This document shows, one piece after another, positions 1 through 10,954 of a stretch of DNA of 64,000 bases (positions are counted from its first letter, which is position 1; each line of letters opens with the position of its first letter). Made by a program: the position numbers and the translations under genes. Origin of the DNA: Gnetum montanum (lineage: Eukaryota > Streptophyta > Gnetopsida > Gnetales > Gnetaceae); assembly GCA_015680685.1 (NCBI GenBank), contig MNCI01034278.1:358658-422657 (forward strand), given 5' to 3'. The notes beneath the pieces were generated by a model. That model was not told the origin of the DNA, ran no database searches, and worked only from the letters and a program-made list of their open reading frames with translations.

Positions 1-600
1 GATGGTAAATGGTGGGTTCATATCAACTTCAAGTTGTTAAACATGGCAACATTCAAAGATCATTTTACATTGTTATTCATTGATCAAGTGTTGGACACCA
101 TATCTAGGCATTGCTATTATAGTTTTCTATATAGTTATAATCACTATAACCAAATCTAGATTGCACTAGAAAATCAGGCCAAAAAAAAACATTCATAAGT
201 CCTTAGGGAAACTTTACATATCATAAGATACCTTTTGGTCTATGCAATGACCCTACCACTTTTCAATGCCTAGTCTTAAGTATCTTTTAGCAATAAATAG
301 GTAGTAGAGTGAAAGTCTTCATGGATGACTTCTCCACTTATGATGCTACATTTGAGCAAGCTTTGGACCACCTTGAGCAAGTACTAAAAATATGTATGGA
401 AACAAATCTGTGGCTCAATTGGAAAAAGAGCTATCTCATGGTCTAGGAGGGCATTGTATTAGGGCATTGAATTTCAAAAAAAGGGATTGAGGTAGATCCT
501 GAAAAGATAAGGATCATCCAAGAAATCACTTACCAACCAAAAACTGTCAAAGATGTTTGGTCATTCCTTCAACACACTGGTTACTACTAGTGATTTATAG
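1..600 (+). pseudogene. Reverse transcriptase remnant of element A
   Basis: Translation gives a Ty3/gypsy RT palm: a stretch reading ATFKDHF, then IDQVLD, then a catalytic-box variant VFMDDF near 315-335, followed by the FEQALDHLEQV helix. In-frame stops, mostly TAG at glutamine positions, break it. The same protein is found in D (23280-24060, +) and C (about 33850-34720, -). Confidence 0.8.
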
Positions 601-626
601 AGAATTTCTCTAAGATCGCAAAACCA

Positions 627-1046
627 TTGGTGGAGTTGACAAATAAAGATGCTTCCTTCATTTGGACTAAGGAATGTGAAAATGCATTCCAAAGCCTCAA
701 ACAAAAGCTTATAGAGACTCCAATTCTACAAGCACTTAACTGGTTTAAACCATTCCATATCATGATGAATGCATCTAACTATGCCTTAGGAGCTATGCTT
801 ACACAGTTGGATGATAAAAAACATCCATGTTACATCCACTACGTAAGTCAAAGCATCATGGGTAAACAACTAAATTACACCACCATGGAGAAAGAATTAA
901 TGGCGGTGGTGTATGCTTTGGAAAAGTTCAAGTATTGTGTGCTTAGATATAAGGTATTTGTACACACTAATCACAATGCCATATGCTTCCTCATGAATAA
1001 GCCAATGATGAGTCCTCGTGTTATACGATGGTTGGTGATCTTGTAG
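627..1046 (+). pseudogene. RNase H domain of element A
   Basis: This open stretch of 139 codons matches the RNase H-like domain that follows RT in Ty3/gypsy pol. Visible landmarks are PFHIMMNAS (the usual first catalytic Asp is Asn here), YALGAMLTQ, MEKELMAVVYALEKF (the Glu position is kept) and VHTNHNA (the usual Asp is Asn). Two of the metal-binding acids are therefore lost by G-to-A changes. The apparent ATG is not a real start; the domain continues in frame from RT. Confidence 0.75.
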
Positions 1047-2064
1047 GAATTTGATCTGACTTGCTTAGGTACATGTGTGTTTTCATAGACTTCTTACCAT
1101 TTTGTGTTGACCAATAACAAGAAGTTAAAAAAAGTCTTTGCATGGTGTAGTTCCCATTTTAAAATAAAAAAAGAGAGAAAAAAACAAAACCAAAATAATA
1201 AAAGGAAAAAACAAAACATGATGGAAATTCAAAGCACCACCCTTAAACAAATAAATATGTTACAAGCACTCCTTATGGGACTAGAAAGACATGTTACCCA
1301 TGCCTAAAGGTCCTTTCTAACTAAGGCCCTCTCTCACTTCCTGCTTCTCTTTTCTTCTCTATATGGAATGGTGGTTATTTTGTGGAAGCACTCTTGTGTC
1401 TTGAGGGGGTGGATGAGTCTTGGAGTGGCAATGTGAAGTCACTAAAAGTGGTTGGTTTTGGTCTAGACTAAGGATGGATCTTCTCAAGTCATTTAAACAC
1501 AAATCCATAGGGGACTTCTTATTACCTCAATTTAAAATTCCATTCCACCTTCTCCATCATCTATCTATGCTACCCATAATTCACCTCATTCTCAATGTCC
1601 TTGTTCTTGATTTGGTGTCTTTGTTTGACATATCTAAATTCTTGGGTAGAATCTTCTAGGAATTTGTCCTTAACTTACATAAAACATTAATCACCTCTAG
1701 GCCCACTAACTCCTTAGGTTGAGGTTACACAACAAAAAACAAGGCATGTCCCTACTATGAGGGGGATCCACTTGCATATCTCTTCATTGGGTTCATTAAG
1801 CATCTTATCCTTAGGCATTCTTACAATCAAAATCTTTTCTACACCCATCTTTTGCATCCAACCATGTACTCCTTTACACATTTTTTTCAATGCACACATT
1901 CTCCATCAAATTATTCAATTTTTGAGCTTTCAAAGACCCTCTTCAATGATTTCATCATATTCTTGGCTTTTTTGGGATTCCATGGACTCTAAATTCATTT
2001 AGAAATTTCTTTTATTTTTTAAGATATTCACATTTGAAAATTTTATCTATAGACCCTATATACA
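1047..2064 (+). other. Post-pol non-coding spacer of element A
   Basis: No coding signal. The stretch aligns by eye with 26520-27600 in element D, for example the GGAATGGTG block followed by the CTTGTGTCTTGAGG block. It is therefore the family's conserved 3' non-coding region, here fused directly to RNase H by a deletion. Confidence 0.6.
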
Positions 2065-2150
2065 GGGCCTTGTTGACAATGCCCATGCATATATGAGGCC
2101 CTATATACATGGCTACATCGACATAGTGAAAAAATAGTATAAATATGCAT
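2065..2150 (+). promoter_or_regulatory. Putative internal promoter of element A, upstream of the env-position ORF
   Basis: Cores of the TTGACA/CATCGA type lie at 2073 and 2116. The second ends about 17 bp before a TATAAATA box at 2138-2145. The same arrangement of core, short gap and TATA box is found in the LTR of this element and upstream of the matching ORF in elements C and E. Only the last core is clear here; the rest of the array has decayed. Confidence 0.45.
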
Positions 2151-2579
2151 AACCCCCTTAGAAATTTTCACATCTACTTATAAACGCCATAAGAGTTTTT
2201 CAAATTTTGAGAGCCCCAAAACCTTCCATAGCCCATAACTTCCTCATCGTTTATCCAAATCACTCCATTCTTCAAACTTGTAGCTACTGGAGGTAAGCTC
2301 TTAATCGTGGGAGCCACAAATGTGCCATTTTTTATCAAAGATTTTTTGCCATTTTTTCTAACTCCTACAAAGGTTTAACTAAGAAGTCAACATTTAAACA
2401 TCAAATTATAGAAGCTAAACCCTTCCAATGAGCTCCGATGACACTTATAATGAACATTAATAAATAAAATATTCAATCTTCCATGGTTCAACCTTAGCCA
2501 AGTTTAACTAAATGATGAGATAAGGTATTCAAATCTTCAAAGTTACATGTTATATCTACTAATCCATGGTTGTGTTATG

Positions 2580-5440
2580 ACTATAGATGACACTAAAAGA
2601 CAAACACACACAATAAAGAGGACTATCTCAATAAAGGAAGAAACAACCAAGAATAGGAAGGGGCCGAGAACAAGCCCAAGAAGAACCATTTCTAACCCAT
2701 GTCACAGGTCCTCTTAGAGAAGAGGTTGAGGTGGAATTTATTACTCAGACTCTAGAACTAGCAGTAGCAACAAAACATTCCCACTGGGATGAGGCACCAA
2801 CTCAACAAGCAAACCTTAAGGTCACCTTGACAAAAGCTTATCTAAATCAAATCAGATCAAGGGAGGTCTAAAAGAATAATACTCCAGGAGTTAAAATTTG
2901 GCCTTTTCTTGTAACAAGCACCTACAGAAGTACAAGACCAACTGAAGACCTCTCCCATGTGGCAAATTATACTTCCACTTGGGAGTGGGACATGGAAGAG
3001 AAATTGTTATTTTGGAACAACAAGTAGACTGATTCAACAATCAAGATTAAGGACATCTCAATGTCCTACTTGGTGTAGGCCATTGTTGAAGTGCTTGGCT
3101 TGCTAGAAACTGGGGTGAATCTCATTGAGATTTTGATGCAGGTAGATCCCAACATCAAAAAGGAATGGTTTTGATGATGCTATCATTTTGATTGCAAGGA
3201 GTATCACGCACTTACAACGGCAGAAAGAATTCACTACAAGATTTTTATCTTTCACCTAAATCCCATGGTGAGGCCCAACAAGATCACTACCTTTTCAACT
3301 CATGCATGTGCTGATCTAAGTGGGGGAGTCCCTGTCAACCTTTCACAGCTAATCTATTTGAAGATAGAAAAGAAATTTTAAGAGAATGAACATGGAAGCA
3401 AGGCACTCCCCTTCCCATGCCTCATCAAAAAATGTTTTCAAAGGAAAGAGATAGTCCATTATAAAAATGATGTTGTTAGGCATGCTCCAAGTGTTAATTA
3501 GGAGAAGATGATGAAAGAAAAAATGCCTGCAATGACCATTCAAGAAGAAAAGTAGTAGCCACCACCTTCACCTACCACTCAAACAACTGTGTCAAACATT
3601 GTTGCAATAGCCCAACAGTTGTGCAATTACTGAGAATGACTCTTGAAAGAACATAAGCAATGAGCAGGCATAAGTAGTAGGGACCAATCTATGTACTAGC
3701 TAGCAATGAGTCATCTAAATGGGGTAGCTTGAATAGTTAGCCTAATGAGACGAGGTGGATCCATTTTCTCAGCCTAATGAATGTAGTTTCTCACTAGGTA
3801 AAATCCTAGCACTAAAGAGGTCACGGTATCTCTCACAATATAGCAGCCACTCCTAGAAATTTTTTGAAATGTTGCGATCTTCTTGGTGCACTTGGAGGAA
3901 GGCGAGGAGGCAACAGTGTTGGTGATATAGCAGCAAGGGAAAGAGACAATAGTAGAGATGGTTGCTAATAAAATTGTTGAAACACTCAATGCACCTACAG
4001 CATTTGTACCAAACATCACTTCATTCAAATATGTGCAAATTTTTGTAGGGATAATAAGTAGTAAATTGAGTGTAACATAGCATGAAAAATGCTAGATCAA
4101 CTAGTGGAAATTGAGAAACCACTTCTAAATGTCTTCAATCTTTTTGGATAGTATTACTGCAACCTAGTCAAAGCTGCTAGAGGCAAAGGGAAAAACATTA
4201 TCTTGGAGGTGAAACTCGAAATAGCCAAGGGGTTGAATGAACTCTTGGCTGCTAAAGTTGCTGAATTAAGAGTCCAAATTGCCAACCTTGCATTTCTCAA
4301 CCTGGCATTGACAAAAGATGAAGCTCTTGAATTGCTTCACACCAAACTGAAGAGGGTTGAGGGTGTGATGGAAATGGTAGTGTTCTACTGATCCTTAGTA
4401 GAAGCTACCCAACATAAAATTTAGAAGGCCTTAAATATGACCTTCCAAGAGAATGTGCAACTAACTATAGAGAACCATTTTTTGCAAAATTTTGATGTGC
4501 ATAAATAGTATTTGATTGACTTTATCCATTAAAAGTACGAGCAACTAGCCAGAGTGAACACAAAGCTAAGGAGATTAGTAGTTGAAAACAAAAACCTCTT
4601 CATGGAGGAGATCTATGCCCTTAGTTAGAAGATTGCTTTAGAGGTAGCTACCTAGAGATTAGAGGCTTTCGAATTTGAGAGAGTTAAGGATCATTATAGA
4701 GATTATGTCAATTCACAAAAAGAAGTTAATGAAAAGAATATCCAGTTGGTGAAGGCAAAAGTAAATGAAACCCTTCGGCAACTCCAGTAAGGAAGAGAAC
4801 CTTGGCAACCTATCACTGATGGGATGGATGCCTATAATAAGGTAGAAATCTACATGAAGGAGTTGCAAATTGAAGAGATGACAGAATACATGGAGCTGTC
4901 CAGTCTCCAATATGCAAATCTGTCTATGTTGATTACTAGACATCCATGGTCAAAATTAGAAAAGTGACCAGGTCATACTTGTTGTATGAGGTAGAGTTTA
5001 CGCACCACAAGGACACCAAGTAAAATCTTGTTATGGAAAATGTGAAACTCAAGATTATCAAGGGCAAATACACTTATTAGAGATCTACTACTAAGAACCT
5101 AGCCAAAAGAATGAATGACTACTAGGAGCTACAAAATGTAGTCAAGGCATTCGATGTCAAACACAAACAACTCATTGCTTAGTTTGTCAATGTTAAGGAG
5201 TTGTTCCTAGCAATGTCCTATCTATAGGGATATCCCCATTCTAGCCCACATTGGTGATGTTGCATGGACTATGAATGATCCCTAGAGTAAGGAGAAGAAG
5301 ATGAAGAAATTACTGGATGCCTTTTTCCTTCCATTGGAGGTTGCAACTGTAGTAGAATAAGCATAGGCACCTCAACCACCACACATGCTCAAAGCTGGCA
5401 AAGGTCCTTCAGAACCTCAAGATCCTCCACCACCTGGGAC
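2580..5440 (+). pseudogene. Env-position ORF of element A (Athila-ORF-like domain plus coiled coil), broken
   Basis: This long remnant lies between the internal TATA region and the PPT. Around 3190-3440 it aligns with the best-kept copy in element E (43872-43291, -): YHALTTAERIHYKI matches YGELTLEERIYFKI, and ALPFPCLIKK matches ALPFSCLIKK. The later half (for example 4203-4391) is rich in Leu, Glu and Lys with heptad-like spacing, suggesting coiled coil. I see no signal peptide or membrane anchor, so calling it an envelope gene is not supported; the resemblance to the Athila extra ORF is from memory. Stops and frameshifts occur throughout. One ambiguous base (n) lies near 5448. Confidence 0.6.
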
Positions 5441-5513
5441 TATTTGANAACCCCATACCTTCCCAATTTTGTAAAGGAACTCAAAGACAATTTTTCATTC
5501 AGGCATGAGGGTA

Positions 5514-6200
5514 TGATGAATCATCGTTGTGTCACATCAAAGGATCCTTGTTGATGTGGCCTCATCAACAAAGCCTCGTCTATGTAGTGTTGGCCCGTTG
5601 ACAAGGCTATGTTGACATAGCATTTTTTGCATCTATGGGGCCCCATTGATGTAGCACTACAATAAAATCTATAAATACATGCTCACCAACCATGTTTATG
5701 AGAGGGCACGTGATAGTTGTAGTAGAGCTCTTATAGTTTTGTCATTTGAAAGTTAGAATATTTCTCTGAGTGCTCACAACAGGAGTCAAAAAGTGTATGG
5801 ATCTTTATTCGAGCACTATTGTACCTAAACACACTAGTGTGAATGGTAACAAAGATAAAATTTTTGATCAAACCTTGTAGCACTTAGAATAGATTAATGA
5901 TTCATTTATTCATGTATTATTTTCATTAATTAAGCTAACTTAGACTTCAAGTGATTAGTTAATTAATTAAGGTAAATACATTAAATACATAAGTATGACC
6001 ACTTCAAGCATAAACATGTATTCTCTTGGTAATCTTAATAGCATTATTACTTGGTTTGCCTGGTAGCATAGTGCTTGGTCACCCCAGTAGTGGATACATG
6101 GGTTCAAGACGTGTACGGAAAGTTGGACTGGATGATTGTGTTAGGACTAGTTAGAGATCAATTTTGCTTTGCTTTTCATTAGGTAATGAGACTTCATTGG
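5514..6200 (+). repeat. 3' LTR of element A (end unclear)
   Basis: The LTR starts TGATGAATCATCG right after a G-rich PPT-like tract (GCATGAGGGTA, 5503-5513). It matches the D LTRs in U3/R order: core array, TATA box at 5670-5677, then the block with GAATATTTCTC and the block with AAGTATGACCACTTC. After about 6190 the match to other LTRs fades and no CA end or target duplication could be fixed. Confidence 0.65.
5545..5680 (+). promoter_or_regulatory. U3 core array and TATA box, element A LTR
   Basis: TTGATG/TCAACA/TTGACA-type cores are seen at 5551, 5565, 5598, 5612 and 5646. Two neighbouring pairs are 14 bp apart. The last core ends 19 bp before TATAAATA at 5670-5677. The core type differs from the GATATC type in B, D, E and F, but the distance to TATA is the same. 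Confidence 0.55.
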
Positions 6201-7198
6201 AAGCTTGAACAGGAGTAATCAAGGCACTAATAACATTAACGAGAAGATGAAAAATGAAAATAGTTAGGGATTTTCCCATATAGTGCTATGGATTTTTGTG
6301 TTTGATCCTCATTGACCTATTATCTACATGATTCATCTTGAAGTAAGAGCATTAGTTTGTGTAGAAAATCATAGATCGATGATATAATAGGATTGTCCAA
6401 AATCAAGTTATGAATAGGAAAATTTGGCTAAAAAGGGGCAATAGTAGGCATGGAGATAAATTGTGAACTGCTATATTAAGGCAAGTGTTGGGAAGGTGAA
6501 AGGAATGATAGTGAAACCTAAGGTTGTTAAAATGATGGATTAATGGACAGTGGTTGGAACAAGTTTAACATGGTGTTAGAATTCTAAACTTGAGCATGAG
6601 ATGTTGGATTGATAGATTTTGTGCTTGGAAACAAGCTATATGCTGGAGGGAGAGTAACCATAGGCAAGGAAATAACAATTGTAGTATAAATAAGTGTAAT
6701 AGGATTAGCATTATGGGGAATATGCATGGAAAATGAGTTAGTGGAATTGATGAGATTGACATGCTATAGAAGTGGGCTCTATGGTTTTCTAGAATATTAG
6801 GGAGAGAGTTTTGTTAGTAATGAAGTATAAGGATTCTCATCATCATCATCATCATCATGAATGATAACACCAACTTCCTTTTTGTGTTTTTCCTAAAATA
6901 AGTACAAATGCAAAAATAAAACTAAGTAAAAATGGTTAAATTATAAAAAATCTAAGTACTAGAAAAATCCTATCTGTTCCTAGGAAAAAATTTTAAGATA
7001 ATAGAAAACCTTTTGGTACTCCTTCTAGCACCAAAAATGTTTCTGCAAAAAATTTTTAACTGTATTAAAGAACCTCTATGAATTAGATGCTAAGTGTTTA
7101 ACTTGTGATTGCAAATAGTCTTTGGATTGATATAACTATTAATAAGTTAACAATCATGACAAAAAGGAAAATAAACTTTCAATCAAATAAAAACTTAG
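6201..7198. other. Unassigned AT-rich DNA between elements A and B
   Basis: No gene or clear repeat is recognised. A trinucleotide microsatellite, about seven TCA units, lies at 6837-6858. Confidence 0.5.
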
Positions 7199-7203
7199 CC
7201 TAC

Positions 7204-8051
7204 TAATGAATGGCAAGGTACCCCTACACTCAACCATACGAATACAAGCGTTACACGCGTGATCCGGTCGAACTCCGAAGACTAAGCGCCTACACACCTT
7301 ATGAAATACTTAAGGTTAATCATTCGTTGTCTTCGCAGACTTACTTGTATTTTTCATGGTTGTATGGTTAAGTAAGTCTGAGGTATGTGATTTTTATGTA
7401 TTTTATGTTTTATCTCCTATGCTAATGAGGTGAAGGGTGAGGAGGCTAATTAACTAAATTTAACTAACTAAGTTCTAATTAACCTAGCATTAGTATCCAT
7501 TCCCACTTACCGTTTACACCCTGAACCAATGCAACCTTTGGGCTTACCAAACGCTATTCGTTGCTGGGATTACCAAGCGTAATGCACGTGCTCAAAGCGG
7601 TCGTACTGAATGCACTTAACTAGGAGAGAAGGGTTGAGAGAGATTTAATGAACTAATAAAGCATTTAAATGATAAATAATAAATAAAAATAATTAAAGTC
7701 CTATTTAGCCTATTCCATGCATTGCAAGGTTTATCCAAAGTGTTCATCTTTATTTCCATACACAAACTTGTGTTCAGGTACAATATTTGCTTGAATAAAG
7801 ATTTGTTCACTTTGGAGCTCCTACTTTGGGCACATGGAAATTATTCTATCTTTGGAGAGGTAAAACTGCCAGAGTTTTGCTACAGTCTAGGCCTAGATTG
7901 AGAAACAAGGAAGAGCCACCTCTTATTTATAGACTTGGTGGTGCACCGTGATATCGCGTACACGATATCATAGGGGAAGACGTGATATCACGGGGGATGC
8001 GATATCGCGGTGGACGCGATATTGCAGCCCATGTGATATCACGTCTCAACA
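7204..8051 (-). repeat. 3' LTR of element B
   Basis: Read on the minus strand it starts TGTTGAGACG after the PPT (CATGGGGGTA, 8052-8061) and ends at 7204 next to target duplication CCTAC. It pairs with 13277-14090. It is 34 bp longer than its partner, which equals two extra 17-bp units in the core array. Confidence 0.9.
7924..8045 (-). promoter_or_regulatory. U3 GATATC array and TATA box, element B 3' LTR
   Basis: GATATC or GATATT cores start at 7950, 7964, 7984, 8001, 8018 and 8035. Read toward the TATA box the spacings are 17, 17, 17, 20 and 14 bp. A TATAAATA box on the minus strand at 7924-7931 follows about 19 bp after the last core. Several cores are flanked by CG/GC, forming longer palindromes. 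Confidence 0.75.
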
Positions 8052-9895
8052 TACCCCCATGACTAAATAAAAACTTGTCCTCAAGTTCCTTATAAAATAT
8101 TGGGAAGGTATGGGATTATTGACTGAATGGAACTAATGATGAATGGGATGACATGTGTATAGATCATCATTACAAGACAAGACAAAACTAGTGTTCACAA
8201 TAACAAGAGTGAACACTTTATACATTTGACATTAGGCCTTATTTGGCAGCTGAGAAAGAGAGAGAGAGAAAGAAATTTTTCTACTGCCAACGCTAAGATT
8301 ACGCCTTTCATTGGCCATCCGTAAGCATGCCATCCATCTCGTTCTTTGCATAGTTGCTTCAACATCGATCCATTCCAAGTGTTCCCTCCAGATCGAATCT
8401 ATTGTTGTATGATTACCATCTACACACACAACATAAGCTTTATATTAGCAAGGGTAAATGAATCATAATGCAATTGATACCTTGCTTCGGTGAAAGGTCC
8501 ATTGGCTAAGTTGTGGTATGGCTGATACGGATCTGGAGATATCATAGTGGTGACTACCGAAGGTGTAGGGGTTAGGAGAAAATCGAAAAAATTGGACCAG
8601 GACCCCCATGACCAATCACAAACCTTCAGTAGCGATAGAATGGAGAAAGAAAAAGAACAAGAAAGATGGAGAAAAAGATAACTATAACATCGATGAAATG
8701 GATGTCAAGATGGAAATAAACAAAATAAAATGGATTGCAAAAATGTTAGGGGAAAGAATTTAATGGATGCACCAAATAGGAATGTCAGTGGGTCCTCCCC
8801 AAAGCAGGCTCATGCCCTTACTACCCTGACAAACCCACATTCGAAGAGTCTGTAGGCTCTAGGAATGTCATGTGGGACAAGAGTTAAAGTCTTAACCACA
8901 AGAATTTACCAAAAAGAAAACAACATGTCAACTAAAATATACACCGGCAATGAGGTGAACAATGGAGAGAAGGATGGAGAGAAGAAAATGGAATGGAGTC
9001 CCAAGAACAAGGTGGTATACCGTCCCTTGTGGAGTTAATGATTAATGTGACTTAGAAGATCCCATTCCAAGTTCAGCCTCCAACAAACCACATCTAGCGA
9101 CTTTGCATTAATGCATTCGGCCAATCCATCCTCTTGAAGTAACAAGAATGCCTTCACCCAAGAGCCACCACCATTCCGACGAGACAAAGGAGGAGAGAAT
9201 GGGAAGCAAGAAGGGCCTTAGTTAGAGGGTACATTTTTATTTTAGTTTCATAACCAGTGTATGTAGCCCAAATGATTATTTCTTCTAAGGGGTGTGCTTT
9301 GAATTCTCACTATTTTTTTTATATGTTTATGCGTGAGAACCAAACCATGCAAAGACTTTGTTATTTTTATTAGCTCAACTTCCCGGTAATTGAGTAACGT
9401 TGGAACAATAAGAAAACTCAAGAAGAACACATCCAAGCACCCAAGAGAATGGCCAACACAAATGCATCAAGTTCCCTTGAAGTCATACCCTTTTCAATCC
9501 TTGAGTCCTTCCTTAGTTTTAGAAATGCCCAATCACCGATTTATTATAGTTCTTATTTAAAAAGGGACTATACATTTCCAAGCCAAGAGAGACCATAGAA
9601 ATTTTTGGATGTATGAATGGAGTGAACTCATTGCCTGCCATATCAAAGAACCATACCTTAGTATCAACATCATAACTTAAAGGTAAAAACCAAACATTAG
9701 CAATCAATAGCAAAATAGTTCATACCATCATGAAGAACACTTATTGGGTGACAAACATACAAGATGGATAACACACATGCACACAAAAAATAAAAGGTTA
9801 TAACAATTTTGGAAAAAAAAAACAAGAAAAGTTAAAGAAATTTGTAAACCAAAAATGTGTAAAAAAAACTAAAAAGAACTAAGGGCCCCAAATGA
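8052..9895 (-). other. PPT and 3' non-coding region of element B
   Basis: The PPT lies at 8052-8061. The rest matches the family spacer, for example the block around 8790-8850 seen again near 45230 and 30780. A second PPT-like tract, TGGGGGAGATG on the minus strand near 9905-9920, marks where pol used to end. No ORF here is supported as a gene. Confidence 0.6.
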
Positions 9896-10954
9896 TCAAC
9901 ATAGGTGGCCATCTCCCCCATGACTGAATGGAAATGGAGAGATCCAAAATAATGAGCACCTCTTTAAATTTCTTAAAAGTATCCAACTCCTCCCGATTGA
10001 TGTTTTCAGGTTAAGGGGTGGAAGTTGGCAATGCTCATATTCCAATGTATCTATGCTTTCATTGTGGGTGTAAGTTGTTCCCCCAGTTCGTTCCATGCAG
10101 GTTGGTGGACTGCTCTCTTGATTAGCTGTTAACCACTGGGTATTCTCTTGTTGTGTGGTTGCTACATACAGGCATCTTTGTATTTGAGTTTCTTGGGCAT
10201 ACCAGTTGCATGTAGGAGATGCTGAGAATTCCTCCATGTCATCACCCTCTGAGTCACTATATGTGATGCATGGAACTTTCTTCTTCTCAATCTTTCCATA
10301 AATATTTACCTTAGATATTTCCAAGGAAAGATTGCGAATTCCTAGGCATGCATCTATTGTACTTAGCCATGCCCTTCCCATTATAATTGGGAAGTTCCCT
10401 TTGTTGCTGTTGACTTCTATCACCAGGAAATCAACTGGGTATGACCAACCACACATAGTGGTAATGATGTCCTCCACCAATCCCAAGGGAATGGTGATGG
10501 ACTGGTCTACCAACTCTAGTTGAATATTTCTCTTCTTGAGTTGGGGCAAGTTCCAAGCATAATACATTTCTCATGAGATTAAGTTGACTTCAGAACCTGA
10601 GTTAAGAAGATCCTTATGAGGTTCATTTCTAGCGACTTGAAGGTATATTAAGGGACTTCCAAGATCAGAGAGTTTCCTAGGAAGGTGGCCTACCTTGATC
10701 CAGTCGGTAATAGTATGTGTTAACATAACCATATGTGTTGAGCTCTGTTTTTGGTTTGAAGGGAGCTTCGAAGCCTTAATTTTTGGAGGAGCGTACACAA
10801 ACTCAACCGCTTGTGGTTGTGAGAGCTTGTTTAGGCTTTTGATTCTGAAGAAAGGTATTCTCTTCTTGCAGTTTTCAGAACTAGTAGTGGGTTGGAGGTT
10901 TATAGCTCTCATAACATTACGTTGCTTTGGTTGAGTGGGAAGTTCCCCTTGCAT
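9896..10954 (-). pseudogene. Aspartic protease region of element B
   Basis: Two consecutive open stretches (10954-10571 and 10567-9896) encode the retropepsin part of the polyprotein. The active-site region reads LLNSGSEVNLIS at the end of the first stretch, where the family usually has Asp, so the catalytic Asp has become Asn. Downstream are LGLVEDIITTMCGWSYPVDFLVIEV and IIMGRAWLSTIDACLGI, the conserved flap and C-terminal part, also seen in C (35388-35134) and D (22545-22745). A stop splits the two frames. The C-terminal end reads straight into former post-integrase sequence, which marks the pol deletion junction. Confidence 0.78.

Larger units (their letters stand above)
1..6200 (+). mobile_element. 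Element A: degenerate Athila/Tat-like Ty3/gypsy retrotransposon, cut by window start
   Basis: The order on the plus strand is reverse transcriptase, RNase H, non-coding spacer, an internal TATA region, a long broken ORF in the env position, a G-rich tract and an LTR. The integrase and the sequence just after it are missing: the text jumps from the end of RNase H (about 1046) to the spacer that in element D (about 26520) lies after integrase. Gag, protease and the 5' LTR would lie left of the window. The right LTR end is not clear and is set at about 6200. All reading frames carry many stops, so the copy is dead. Confidence 0.8.

Noticed and set aside
6050-6125. tRNA-like stretch with GGTAGCATAGTG and GGGTTCAAGAC
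   Set aside because: It is part of the LTR of element A; the matching stretches in D LTRs (19210-19290, 28620-28700) lack the boxes and no cloverleaf forms.
7950-8040. GATATC repeats as a CRISPR-like or satellite array
   Set aside because: Units are only 14-20 bp with no spacer structure, and this is a plant LTR; they fit a promoter array.
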